Shown: positions 40,501-44,159 of the stretch, piece after piece
Numbering within the stretch: the first letter of the stretch is position 1
Layout: every line of letters begins with the position of its first letter
Assembly (NCBI RefSeq): GCF_001612685.1
Contig: NZ_BDAY01000016.1
Location: forward strand, 124,001 to 188,000
Source of the DNA: Nocardia altamirensis NBRC 108246
GTDB taxonomy: Bacteria; Actinomycetota; Actinomycetes; Mycobacteriales; Mycobacteriaceae
Direction of reading: 5' to 3'
Length of the DNA: 64,000 nt
Notes under the pieces: generated by a model
What the model was told of the DNA's origin: nothing
The model's input: the letters and a program-made list of their open reading frames with translations, nothing else
Databases searched by the model: none
Translations under genes and position numbers: made by a program

Positions 40501-42645
40501 ACTGACATCGATGCTGCCTACGGGCGTGACGGCAGTCAAAATATTTCTGGCAAATACAATATCTCCGACCGGTTGGATGAATTGCGAATCCTCCTGGAGG
40601 AACGTCTGCACTCTCTTCGTGCGCTGCTCGCCGCGCGCGCAGAGCCGCCGGAAGTGAGTCAGCAGACGGGGCTGTTCCAGCGCGTTCACGATCGGGTCGA
40701 GCTGATTGCAGCGCACGTCGACCTGTTGCTTTCGTCGCTTCGAGATATGAGGGAATGGACCGGCGATCGAACAAATTCTGCCCATACCTTGGCAGGGAAG
40801 GTCCGCCTAGTTTTCGAACGACTCCAGCAGCTACGAATACTGCATCCATCGCTGCCGGAGAGAGATAGCTATGCACGCTTTTCCTCGCTCTGTCGGAAGC
40901 ACGGATTTCCCGAACTGCTGTTTCGGCTGGACAGGGCCGAGTATCGCGAAATAGTAGCCCGGAGACGTATCTTATCTTTGCGTATCTGTTCCCATCTCCA
41001 GATCGATCCGGATCTCGTCACCGATACTGCCCTGAAATCGGTTACAGCGAACCTGGCCGGTTCGAACCGTGCGATAATCCGGCACCGCAGAGAAGCTGGC
41101 AAAGTCACCGAAGTCACTGTGGCCGGTAAAGAACTGGCTCAGATGAAGGCGCTGATTTCCGATTTCGACGAGCTCGGCGAATTGGAGGCTCTATTTCTTT
41201 CGCTCGAGGAGATGGATCGTCTGGACGGTGCGGTCCGTCGTATTCTGCAGAACGCTGTTCGGGCTGTCTATGGTGAGCTGAATCTGTCCGAGCAAGGCTT
41301 TCAATTCACTGCGGACGGTTTTGCGAGTGTCGGAGAACCGATGCAGGCCGTATGTGAGTGGGCGTGGCATGAGTGCCGAAACATGGAAAACACGTTCGGA
41401 GTTCAGGGCGTCAAATCAAGCGGGCTGACCATGCCAGGACTGGGCTCGTTGGACGAGATCACCCGGATTGTGTCGATCTGGCAGGTTACGCCGAACTCGG
41501 TGGGGCAGCGCGATCTCGCCACTTACCGGTTCGCTGTCCAGAAGCAGATTGCGAAGCTGCGGGGATGGTCACCCTACGACGTGACACCCGACAGGGCGCG
41601 CAGGCTGGACACGCTCCCCGGCTCTTCTCGCGGTATAGACCGCATGTGTGGAGTGGCCTACCTGATTCTACATTCAGCGGAATCGAAAGCCCGCCGGTTT
41701 CACCGCTACAGCAGGTGGGTGTGGGCTATTCGGGCGTGGGACGCGGTGCTTCGTCGGGCCGCGGACGACGCTGCGATCGAGGAATCGACATCGAGTGAAC
41801 TACGTGTGTGGGCGGAAGAGTTGGACGACCTCGCCCGAAGATGGGGCGCGGCCATGACCCAGCGGGAGAAGATCCGCACCCGGTTTGCGGATTGGGACAT
41901 CGATCCGGATCGGTTCGGTGCCTGGTTCCGGGAAACCCCTGACGAACTAGCCGAAGAAGTATTGGCCGATCCCACGTTCACCGATGATGAGCTGCGCGAT
42001 CAGGCTGAGCTGGTGCACACGTTGGTGGGCCTGATCGCAACTGTCCGTGCGGTCGAATCTCCACTCGCGGCGCTGAATGACCTATTCGACGATGCGCTTC
42101 GGTGGATAGACGAGGAGGGTCTCGATCCTGGTCGGCTCCTCGGGTTCCGATCGACACCGTACGACCAGCTGCGTGTTCAGGTGGTGTCGACCCTGGAGCA
42201 GGTCCCCAATCCGGCGCGCAATGAAGCCACCTACATTCGCGATCTCCTCGACCTGATCGGCATTGCGAGGTCGGGTCGGTCTGTGACGCCAACGCTGGAG
42301 GGTCGGCTGGCGGAGGCTGAGGAGGTACTGGTCCGTCGGGTGATCGCGAAGAACCTCGATCCGCTCGTTTTCCACGTCGGCGATGCTGACGCCGATCGCA
42401 CTGGTCCGCGGGTGCGCGAACGGGCCGACAAGGCCCTGCGAGAACCGAAGTTCTTCGAGCTCGCGAAAGAATTTGGCGAATGCGATCGGTTGGTCACCGA
42501 GCTGGACAACGAACTGGACGATGTCCTGAGCAAGGCAGGCGCCCGGATTGTGGAAGTCGTACCCGCCGCTGGTGACGAGCAAGAGACCGTCGCCGCGCTG
42601 CCGCCAGATCCGGCAGTGCTTCCCGACACTCCGGATCCCCGGTGA
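18649..42645 (+). CDS. Giant (about 8,000-residue) type VII-like multi-domain polymorphic toxin candidate
   Basis: One unbroken frame of 7,998 codons, about 870 kDa. In order: WXG100-like helical N-terminus with glycine-rich hydrophobic segments (1-300); Pro/acidic linkers with helical modules (300-1650); papain/deamidase-like domain 1 (1666-1817); helices; a module of unknown type in two copies (2655-2828, 3181-3343); papain-like domain 2 (3434-3584); a long helical spacer (3600-5120); papain-like domain 3 (5132-5378); an MFS transporter (5415-5805); a GT-A-like glycosyltransferase (6087-6450); helical modules to the end. ATG 18649 touches its GGGGG ribosome site, so GTG 18658 (VSVTPQEQVEG) may be the real start. 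It follows the immunity-like gene in one operon. The role as an exported antibacterial or host-directed toxin is inference; a non-exported scaffold is possible. Confidence 0.8.
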   Translation: MLIVSVTPQEQVEGLPKLVRDLVLGGEVPQMDGDAGRRVSAAWQRAGAELAELAQRLQAEVAALPEAVRGDFGDRVVADAAPMCRVADDSTKFCHSMARHTDRSAADSDKEVYVMYAFGLMTAYQLLVAGGLHPLAATEILTSARARHLAAFRAFVAARAGAGAAAAAAWAGPLLVQAGGFAVFAGGIEVGVQLGQIQGLLDGHRESIDWRAVGIAAAAGAGSALSGALGGQAAHAVVSRADPPVLLGRAVVAAVSGLSGVIGGAATTAGITGEFRLPMSALVSGMAIGMAGAHLHARAHPDAPSAPSGLSQHEKIGLTTDLTMRPDALGTRERALTAAGESAVAEFLPGSSDRVAATASTGPVADPNAALYERIQQLREQELAETRAPAHEPEPTASLSPTVPPATADNSVAAGGEIASQASASGSERPVVAETPTASGGEIAPSAPADPPESTDRPADGDDPESAVTDSGTAELDQAVAARDESRAEFARLLERSPQEVRWLGPEPFEWAVGQSDRWVGSLGEHGWAELPPGVREGAVSDLHKRVGDQAYADVMERGASVRQWWRQQQESAEPPASSSTEQHWEAVRAAAANERVPSVGRLLDELERYRTADARVKALDPRAADGTWDSAHPRYEQPDPVAAVRVTESGAPGTTGADLTGAAERAQSAVDAPSHSEPAPRVVEADGADPTAGPDGHARTAEASDHREPAPRSAEAEPMADADRDALVQKEIEDFGAAASAEALAKVRAADFAVLERESTKAGSALARWLGLSDTEFYQMSPSRLRAAVEFHVELAERLPELGKQAREDAGKWIGDTVRRDMVADVANGRVPVGDAVNAAQALPAELQNRLREYAGSDAEVVERWMEVHATRDRLLDTPNLMLRLEPVVAEPVPAARERWQDDLDLMLRSESVGADHVLMSGGRETQPELVFAGAGREESVGSRSGWDEADGTGAYSVPEPSITSERQRVTDPGLERVRELRDKESAETRQANRRGSSALSAEAAAMLAESGLAPRTPTGPAPVTEAVGAAADPRSSSASTASRAGGPDGDGTGPYSAPDFSSGPRSEPGSSTVAEPSRELAGGRSEGGPSAVAVQSRELADLLSGRADPVAEAALEQARQAWQRERAETVPAQGDSDAGTAARAGAEHTETPPGSTETPPDAADPASQQPAAAKSAPDVRDVAGWSGAAILGAVPSDENVDEAADPLVPQQDPQSTVREPTVESAAAPADTVPPTAAAEEEPPQDPREAHAAATARLAELFQAAPQELRLWGRPLLEHTMDRFEAWLASDGYGRLSPEAQAGLLDRPAEMLGETARKLADERHMSAVLEWLRLERLRAAELAPDGTSVPQGERWPAMRRLAEDGPSAALNEVLEAVDRYAATGDEVAKLPPVQQNSTEQPEEVASPTAPASPTSSTPRQSLGESWWFSSPLRPQWIRTGSELGKLAEKLRQYGIDIDHWATGPESKELARLRAELASRTAELAQLLGITPEDVSARRIGEALAAALAAIDDRSDPATPEDEHLIELAESRALLVSVIGAATRFSQLTARIPTAGPDSGRSQLGRLVQTGPGELRRRLRLLGLSGDLVRPPTRPRRPSPGGEPPPTKKTVSVPPVRRSERRPSGPVAEATPHESTPQQPLAPVAGPGLTGKPDGESVFQVPDVPTAPTPIDCAARVFQYLKEENPNAAAYLADAPPMPDAGLGGTDPKRILSALRAKRWAVYETWDEIADLLDNLGPGAAAYVVTESRHARRVGGKDHARLFFHDRAQPRALKWRDPLVDGGAKRLFEGGIQFPSGLALYAVVRKADGTLYSASGDSTTDGIDPVASSPVRAVAGVGDLPEPRGEIADRDIDTQLRNLATSLDIAETRAKELDFELSHLAAMQGTRTTDLWPDSAGMAEWTYKFDAAANGLAQAIDVYQQTYRRTRSGGSMHQQIVSQLRRPELRQRIFGLIERLQRGLESVDARTRRELVADAPGGGLRDLIGLMGEVLLVAEADAADASAEPNHPPRALDPKLAHVLAAAEQLPRRDAEHRLAIDPLGELRLLRELRPDGYVAHRITAIMDYLEIGRIIELPSQLIEVKTEIARLRDQKFGLELMRLIDRQADAAEIARVEAKRAENMEAYCQLRLQTVAAKFDMDVSSYTSAELREWAEELGVDSSRRELIAELGTDFSQRELLEEVASAVEDYAVAVDERIRVHALARTVASGLERVSDPAPGDRDVAEPFDVASAIDAELNALDVLVRVHGLRNGLAAECGLQPANAKSEFARLRGELRALEVDLVDVLVNTGLISHWTELTPGAVRRADELWAQRQSDLRGTSEEGRLATVDQRRADAARYLGLRHLHHYVDQSNRLAKECDAAFARIHDAAGRLATRWGLDRSEVPPQPSKWVSGSAARVFEPTEQAHAEHHVWGERIAAAADRRRRVFSELVTRARPLEVAQLHDLRPHELRDAIDALVSWGIAYRTATAEDPLADEGYDAFTVEQTSQLLLDHYFPLLFAAHTVERATRAEAATAVARDALRREVIDGQGGQWRAPLVAVVEVEGEPPQVFVAGPVSGLDRALDEVEPAVRADLERRQARFHFREFVVDEDGRVFVHEVEPPGRAAAEPDQPRSIEQPPTDLLRAAVADELTTWLDRELPFTERVAEGVAFSADGTGGGILVVAAPPGMHMRVLSDLALADPRFAGALWRPEFDKRYVRVTPSPDGTPVAEICSASEAERWYREPTVDEIEGILLAEYLRFRQLGLVDVGFGDWLGGLGKRVFASTKRARKDKQARGAGGTPTAASMFKQDGTLQAFGYALAKSATTAVGADLAHPTAVLIRALTRQFVLPDIAEPGAERPGPASGSLVLRAEVDVGRRSTVVEIRNDGDEWRLAPPNGHGAVSDVVSRWFEGLSDPDPELLLHRVAQQFVAATPGAGTDGPIWAPGLRRDFWQQIVSFHGRPVVIDIWRGEVDWQAWASPEQEIDKRLGWALHEGRVRTTYDKKGVSRTYIWNTELMPLLRGISAQLTRTAPDQSLQRPGEFGADLSPDALDSYRALVLEVAAARDRLRAWDQKYDALVSALSAEHPAVLRARHDPESTRELERYLRREREVLADTLGIQPTELASIQPPEDSPEARRSETLWQIEEFTEHLGQHGELATAVSETQRARDGFLTGRIVDLELAGVDGARRLTDQVGYVPNAAGGVLIVAAPKGGHMRSLTRLAVAHPSFADALWREGLVLRYLLVTPQPDGRIEARPIPAQEAEATRPKLDHREVNAQLLHHYLIYRQAGLISAGFREWLDQLGPNAFDYEFGRRGADDKPIGILKDGYEVLPLGYRMVLADPTIGQSHPAHVLYRLHTRQLPSLTSAGHLPVMTTPYLTNLGDAVSESLYFERDMHPGTPPRWHVVQGSGKPINDVLTNFFGDVAVGDPREFIDHVETYLRGRGHLDAYDSHSITQSIPENCFLVAADATATGPGQPRIDIPKDRRGRVVTAGVHGRDAARWARANWHPGGYPNAAAMVEHVRRLGGTILGAVDFGVYGAHAFTVKMARDEIVVVEQAVRYDENGVAVVEVRTVRGDAAVDLWAAHLAKVAGPNATYHGLAFKSDGVPELQLDPDGEPAGRPGIEFPIHLMTGRPPERGPPDPDPDVELGEHLRRLRTDAAAELERQAAIARDALSDIDPTLEVDGVSLARSRDRIEHIDALTAALAAARAQQRRATADLTARIAACRDLDEREVGPGSEQLWETPRLREAVRNLLVPLLDRADAADSDLAYATLWLQELDDVIRATADYEYRTDLLAALERDLAELDTRAELVRTTRSEVAEERTRLGSTSELAERLRDEQSAFDSRVQRTVRQYVDGGRADLSSLLTSERQLARFDAMELTEWLRQSDALRRYSLSETQRAELLRVGSPIRAEWTRALDALYEQLRRFVPGPPDPVATRDERMRAMAEGIRGGELPTEYSEVFEDFVARLDVLSTLDGIDRRTRRVERIDALGALVRDIRSWLADSRGHGRPVEVLAGEFDRIATLTNHLDRLAAAKNRLPEMDELEFSSLSAMRGFRHWQLRPGRRGQQRLDLAVVSMRAAAESFLGQELENAGADGLARHAKQYRDKWFGSSSAPDLVRRDLGLLLGRAVETVGEDELTELAELHRAGTVPIPGSVLVFLRGFSAQRYLELRRIAKLAELAEEHRRLDAEWDDVLAEAVQGLRGVRFADGGRSRPIERTFALGSHLAGLRDSAVEQRAAAAEVVGSFGRRLRVESVWHLTPGSETLAHLEARVEQRYAELDRSSDDPAERDVVAEIRAVEPVVDGARRFHRYDAWARAIDALDESVNAARWDEAQAEQDPAADAAVRAEKAAWARQLIEWAHLLDDVAAARAAAIAEQRVADIATRESDLDRLFGEVAALIAIRAALDGASSDSAGDTFGEDRNAAYLPPDVRRGAARRVDERRALLVQELGAQLGSHGIDPGQLLEIGSEVWEQWFTQHEQARNDLVRLLAIEQGRVDDRWLHQVAVHRQEQGDVSAELATATKRFTGSYAVSALLGAIGWLARWAHMIESVEAELVRQAVEFRGLVAQARGMLRVDDSSRSSAGWPGGIEGVLAVVIRKGGVLQRMEGQVDRLYRIGIAVEDTERQLRSLEPTRARFVSSVRDYGLAAPGSRPDMLFVNGRLVHLIGQPAPAVPPIVAPAATSTDTTSGITRPIRDLSELLRESTMIVRLEDQLYWLKVDLDECLEGLGLELSGVPASATRPARAADDLPGSGQARDDLVPARTDLITRRRHAAATLASGPNAEFGIDPTKLDVSQDGDDELTRLLRLRGPLAATPDHAARLRRLDTALDLVRTVLRMTALVDAIDLIAAAFDEATRRRDRAVQQFARLSANHVRRFPLDHRIILDASGERTEALDNAVALCDSQLVAAGWDVTVSLDDLRRRIDLVRAQPNTFVNAAEFRMAGVAERYVGLCELQEAFDERNLSTRWYYSLQSRVRSLGEYSVNRHLEERRLDMERRLSSDPAAAAGTKPGQRDRAVDRPRQLRRLLKRALSDLARSVTPGEALRAQTRNSPEELDVRLLMSLLSDLVFEFAERPGADVAQRRADRSLRLCLMIAAAEQTAVSGKPTDLDREFANLLHSAVTFALRQGAVEEATPTTVDPPANGHARNQCGVMVVSLHWRRTGKPGVAASDGGLGGVFVEDFVHGLGGGDPQEFPIDPESPLRFVVEDLLKLVEGMAPGARNGVSVVPIEGMHKVDEHGVSAHTLRLEYECDERGENVRILLQDPGKGLDGVLEYERDERGEIVRILVRDMSKGLDGVADEYPTTAAELAGLWAVAYDKHRNPLVLPGGGPGTAPKRLRIGRSDERIRPEHGICSVASDSTPSLGALVLRDGVLGMDAVQFEQHWRGIITGVESTASAGTAVAQPAVRRFLDWIRGRGGNRPKKKVADVGLRRLYTGSIISSAATVGLSSYVPLLAQQLSNSVQWAGLATSAVEAARLLTRPTAGYIADRYDNRRTIQITSSVGLATSGVTGGLILLGLPGGAPVLVGSAVALSIANTIGSASTTTYGRRLAAEHQQTSAVTLSVIERQGSGTVGRFIIPAMASVSPAAPFFADAASYALYLRMLHTLPSIEPAPGEHVRMLDGARATWRDPYLRGNVLLLFPWGVGNAIVNTQLVNLIATYDYSAVTSGVLLAAGAAGIMLAVLVPQRIRNRINLKVSDPVNLAATGILAASYAVTTNPWLILPLLIANGVGAMIGNERFFLYQKDVVPQKMIGGALAASGVMGAVGGMVGGVLGGYLLSTAGVVTTGWLAGGLFAATSAASGVLAFSTRARVAVGFRRALARVQSNTGSTLVNGSKRAAASALGEFPMAAQRAAGGEFRLAKESWDELERRVLSMPPGATLLVVYQPRARVVRVVTLSVPMPGALVATIAHSRRRPGKVEFFDAVRNRKWTYALGARQAHLELSENMDKFVVSYDHEGNVVPGSGPRALPDFPIGPRPARSPWHSAHSRPIRPLRRPGVSSPPDETQAAAAAGGEHLKVESPPLAAIHGADTGLGRVGATPWSARPSREPAQGRPSGGVSDTPDGSVRSGVSTEGRTRDGDEPVPPETREFVEDLPPLTIHFCTKDRPERMAALLDDIAAVVPGTFTVFVYDDSVDPQNRTRNRHAIDKAPFDVVYIDEERRAALLAGMPWPSEAAERFAASAFKVLGLPEWDFAGVVTFLQKVAVVCGEPSDRVLLLNDDIRLRDGIFQGELVSVDSQAVTELLSTPVPDGTFIGISGHYAGKKDVNHVEDAAATVGAGIAGRSYLDSGLDASSAFCLTNIKLLAVAPFPNSYGEDNFLMSIWRALGNVLDTTDFSPLHTGDDRDLELDVALRQQYGIVAVLAVLEAGREGVDNVFELLENAVSYCGKYAWKVAQRWAENFAIREHEFGNIHIDNVSALLAVEDIAGSAEAALRGYASSLIGWTDLVQSREVTDHVRSFLGIGGGKASVPWSATAPRPSGSYADGPGLPELGRAGNSYVDVGAYAADGTTRQSLSGEAVSAVGVSADGTVVEDAHSDFTTANRRIIDYALGKLRGNVYDSIGMVLTWVEVSVRAALAADPEQNDVDADYRVARATWEITSEHVLDKIVDSVTRMVQERLGMGGSADRWWNELRERMRIPSDGITPAEDFIRVAEAVLAYGVTIFWEFRKAEGNAEIYTEFCRSRNLSDGIVQRWYSELGDETGFSVDEIGGLSAFRELVTGTDDRAVESLVSWNVRFLADRLGSLHFAWYSAAPEAKLGQWKISAEDPIHERRWIAPERHDLLSDFMREFRKPVPDTRRLRRAAESLWEPGPGIEMPAQLEVSMPRALVHFALRRLTDSAQRRLWLAGLLAVHSMWRRRLDPFDHRMEYLRRMVAPYEVSLDQVLDEDPALWHDALDGARAKLIRLLPAVSRNITPDNLSSDDNVIREWVSRLAGSRQVTGEFAAAASEYLEVLQVTDLIDQISRLRRLRRALADAERLAELVSELFNKWRQPGALHGVAENAVKTVVGWVQRIYELGISIDEIEQLQWKATTDLVEQVRALSSGASPASVVPYPAARPEILTELDVELRDLTGELNGILDKMDVVTRVLHIPTQQSFTAESDSAGSRFFGPGIRWIRSVMQAALNDPAAPLGASARSVFGERLQHLNNLKEAGSDAWRRQQDADDVRFALRAPLRALDGRGKWREPIGPEFSDVLRADLHHRLDLSAFTEDEAAIESQLNALDMAIAAEIDYEHHTSRVTGISKVIDELELEANAIRFEAFLMAMGGREPQAVFELSFGNFDSIIYRFRDGTDIDAAYGRDGSQNISGKYNISDRLDELRILLEERLHSLRALLAARAEPPEVSQQTGLFQRVHDRVELIAAHVDLLLSSLRDMREWTGDRTNSAHTLAGKVRLVFERLQQLRILHPSLPERDSYARFSSLCRKHGFPELLFRLDRAEYREIVARRRILSLRICSHLQIDPDLVTDTALKSVTANLAGSNRAIIRHRREAGKVTEVTVAGKELAQMKALISDFDELGELEALFLSLEEMDRLDGAVRRILQNAVRAVYGELNLSEQGFQFTADGFASVGEPMQAVCEWAWHECRNMENTFGVQGVKSSGLTMPGLGSLDEITRIVSIWQVTPNSVGQRDLATYRFAVQKQIAKLRGWSPYDVTPDRARRLDTLPGSSRGIDRMCGVAYLILHSAESKARRFHRYSRWVWAIRAWDAVLRRAADDAAIEESTSSELRVWAEELDDLARRWGAAMTQREKIRTRFADWDIDPDRFGAWFRETPDELAEEVLADPTFTDDELRDQAELVHTLVGLIATVRAVESPLAALNDLFDDALRWIDEEGLDPGRLLGFRSTPYDQLRVQVVSTLEQVPNPARNEATYIRDLLDLIGIARSGRSVTPTLEGRLAEAEEVLVRRVIAKNLDPLVFHVGDADADRTGPRVRERADKALREPKFFELAKEFGECDRLVTELDNELDDVLSKAGARIVEVVPAAGDEQETVAALPPDPAVLPDTPDPR
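23644..24099 (+). other. Domain: papain-fold / protein-glutamine deamidase-like domain 1
   Basis: Residues 1666-1817 of the giant protein. Candidate catalytic residues are C1673 (PIDCAARVF), H1759 (GKDHARLFF) and D1777 (KWRDP), in the Cys-His-Asp order and spacing of Tox-PL enzymes. The His strand is followed by the expected turn and beta strand carrying the acid. Confidence 0.6.
26611..27132 (+). repeat. Domain: duplicated module of unknown function, copy A
   Basis: Residues 2655-2828. Shared features with copy B: GG-I/V-L-V/I-VAAP-x-G-x-HMR, FA-x-ALWR, RY-x-x-VTP-x-PDG, a helix with YL-x-x-RQ-x-GL-x-x-x-GF-x-x-WL-x-x-LG, and HP-x-x-VL-x-R-x-x-TRQ. Conserved His2670 could be functional. I do not recognise the family. 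Confidence 0.6.
28189..28677 (+). repeat. Domain: duplicated module of unknown function, copy B
   Basis: Residues 3181-3343, the diverged partner of copy A, offset by about 526 residues. His3196 matches His2670. It leads directly into papain-like domain 2, while copy A is followed by an unrelated segment. Confidence 0.6.
28948..29400 (+). other. Domain: papain-fold / deamidase-like domain 2
   Basis: Residues 3434-3584. C3444 lies in SIPENCFLVAAD, H3523 in YGAHAFTVKM, and E3538-Q3539 follow in IVVVEQ. The NC...GHAF...(D/Q) order is that of papain-fold toxin and glutamine deamidase domains. Confidence 0.6.
34042..34782 (+). other. Domain: papain-fold-like domain 3
   Basis: Residues 5132-5378. 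C5139 lies in ARNQCGVMVV, H5232 in GVSAHTLRL, and Q5252-D5253 in ILLQDPGKG. A 78-bp in-frame tandem duplication repeats the strand carrying the presumed acid. The segment ends in a linker before the MFS domain. Confidence 0.5.
34354..34509 (+). repeat. In-frame 78-bp tandem duplication
   Basis: Units 34354-34431 and 34432-34509 encode 26 residues each, beginning LEYECDERGENVRILLQD and LEYERDERGEIVRILVRD and both ending KGLDGV. High identity at DNA level suggests a recent slippage or unequal-crossover event inside papain-like domain 3. Confidence 0.85.
34891..36063 (+). other. Domain: complete MFS transporter embedded in the giant protein
   Basis: Residues 5415-5805. Eleven to twelve hydrophobic segments can be counted. 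The loop after the second carries MFS motif A (GYIADRYDNRR, G5474-R5484). The midpoint has the usual longer cytoplasmic loop (HTLPSIEPAPGEHVRM...). The fold is that of drug/solute antiporters of the MFS_1/MFS_3 type. No start codon with a ribosome site, and no stop, separates it from the flanking frame. Confidence 0.75.
36907..37998 (+). other. Domain: GT-A-like glycosyltransferase
   Basis: Residues 6087-6450. The N-terminal strand and helix LTIHFCTKDRPERMAALLDD is the nucleotide-binding start of GT-A enzymes. LLLNDDI (N6210-D6211-D6212) is a DxD-like metal site, and SYGEDNFL (E6307-D6308) is the GED-type catalytic motif. It resembles glycosyltransferase warheads that modify target proteins, though an ordinary GT2 origin is equally possible. 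Confidence 0.6.
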
Positions 42646-42648
42646 ATC

Positions 42649-42663
42649 GCCACCGGAGGTGGC
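42649..42663 (+). terminator. Hairpin directly after the giant gene
   Basis: GCCACC-GGA-GGTGGC, a perfect 6-bp stem with a 3-nt loop starting 4 nt after the stop codon. No U-tract follows. Confidence 0.45.
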
Positions 42664-42964
42664 AGCCGGTGCGGTTCTGCCACGCGCGACGTGACGTTCT
42701 CGATCGCATCGCGTTCGCCGCGCGGTGCTGATCCGCATCGTCCTGATTGGCACAGTGCCCCCGAGTCGCCGTTCACCGCGGAGGACGTCGCTACGCACCC
42801 CAGGCATGCCTACTGCACCCCGATGAACTGTCCCTGTCTAGCGTCCGCGTACGCGGCATTAGATCGAACCGAGTGGTTTGATTATTGATAACACGAAGTC
42901 CGATCTGAAGGAGGCCAACGAGCTTCTGAATGCGCCCTCGACTTTCTTTGCGCGGGGACGGCTT

Positions 42965-42993
42965 TCACCGAGCCCTCAGCTCGGGCTCGGTGA
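42965..42993 (-). terminator. Strong hairpin after the LLM oxidoreductase gene
   Basis: TCACCGAGCCC (42965-42975) pairs perfectly with 42983-42993 across a 7-nt loop, 11 nt beyond the stop of the leftward gene. It could also stop read-through from the giant gene. Confidence 0.7.
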
Positions 42994-43004
42994 TCGGTTG
43001 GTAC

Positions 43005-44015
43005 TCAGCGGACCTGCGGCGCTACCTTCTCGCCGAGCAGTTCGATGTTGTGCAGCACCTTTTCGTGCGGCAGCGTGCCGACGCTGGTGTGCAGCATGAA
43101 CCGGTCGAGTCCGAGGGTGTCGCGGATGTCGGCGACCTTTTCGGCGACGTAGTCCGGGGTGCCGACGAACAGTGAGCCCTCCTTCGAGCGCAGGCCCTCG
43201 AACTGGGCGCGGGTCATCGGGCCCCAGCCGCGTTCGCGGCCGATGGTGCTCATGGCCAGTGCGTAGGGCTCGTAGAAGTCGGCGACGGCCTGCTCGTCCG
43301 TGTCGGCGATGTAGCCGTGCGCGTGCACCGCGACCGGCTGCTTCTCGTGGCCGCCTTCGGCGAGCGCGCGATGGTACAGATCGACCAGCGGCTTGAAGCG
43401 GGCAGGCTGGCCGCCGATGATCGCGATGGCCAGGGGCAGGCCGAGCAGTCCGGCACGGACCACCGATTCGGGGCTGCCGCCCACCGCGATCCACACCGGC
43501 AGCGGCCGGTTCTCGGTGCGCGGGTAGATGATCGCGTCACGCAGCGGCGCACGGAACTTACCGTCCCACGTGACCGGCTTGTCCTCGCGGACGTGCAGCA
43601 GCAGCGCCAACTTCTCCTCGAAGAGCTCGTCGTAGTCGGAAAGGTCGTACCCGAACAGCGGGAAGCTCTCCGTGAAGCTGCCACGCCCGGCCATGAGCTC
43701 GGCGCGTCCGTTGGACAGTCCGTCCAGCGTGGCGAAATCTTGGTACACCCGTACCGGATCGTCGGAGCTCAGCACGGTGACCGCGCTGGTCAGTTGAATC
43801 CGCTCGGTGCGCGCGGCGATGGCGGCCAAGACCATCGCGGGCGCCGAAGCGGCGAAGTCCTTGCGGTGATGTTCGCCGACGCCGTAGACGTCGAGTCCGG
43901 CCTGCTCGGTGGCGACGGCCTCCTCGACTACCTGCCGTAGCCGCTCACCCGCGCTCGGTGCGGGCCGGTCGCCGACCGGGTACAGCTCGGCGAACGTCGT
44001 GAGTCCCAGTTCCAC
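43005..44015 (-). CDS. LLM class flavin-dependent oxidoreductase
   Basis: A 336-residue TIM-barrel flavoprotein of the luciferase-like monooxygenase family, using reduced FMN or F420. Family motifs: [11 protein letters not shown] near residue 45, the strand/helix [33 protein letters not shown], and [26 protein letters not shown] 44015 is chosen because GAAAGAGG ends 7 nt before it; the TTG two codons upstream would abut it. It is divergent from map across 144 bp. Substrate unknown. Confidence 0.87.
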   Translation of the reverse strand: MELGLTTFAELYPVGDRPAPSAGERLRQVVEEAVATEQAGLDVYGVGEHHRKDFAASAPAMVLAAIAARTERIQLTSAVTVLSSDDPVRVYQDFATLDGLSNGRAELMAGRGSFTESFPLFGYDLSDYDELFEEKLALLLHVREDKPVTWDGKFRAPLRDAIIYPRTENRPLPVWIAVGGSPESVVRAGLLGLPLAIAIIGGQPARFKPLVDLYHRALAEGGHEKQPVAVHAHGYIADTDEQAVADFYEPYALAMSTIGRERGWGPMTRAQFEGLRSKEGSLFVGTPDYVAEKVADIRDTLGLDRFMLHTSVGTLPHEKVLHNIELLGEKVAPQVR

Positions 44016-44159
44016 GGTCAAGCCTCTTTCTCTCCAGTAGTGTCGATGTCAACCAATAGCGTAAACGGACCGTGGTCCACGAGTATTCCGCCTGGCCCCG
44101 GGGTGCGACTTCGGTGTCCGATGACGACGCCTTCGGCGACATCCGATTACCCTGTTCGC

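Larger units (their letters stand above)
42646..43004. other. Intergenic region after the giant gene
   Basis: These 359 bp lie between convergent genes. They hold two hairpins (listed separately) and, at 42860-42940, a lower-G+C patch with a short frame reading IIDNTKSDLKEANELL from a TTG. That peptide looks protein-like but is too short and unsupported to call; it may be a relic of the toxin locus. Confidence 0.4.

Noticed and set aside
42878-43099. Short gene reading IIDNTKSDLKEANELL after the giant gene
   Set aside because: It overlaps the terminator and the end of the LLM gene, starts from a TTG without a ribosome site, and turns into antisense sequence after about 25 codons.
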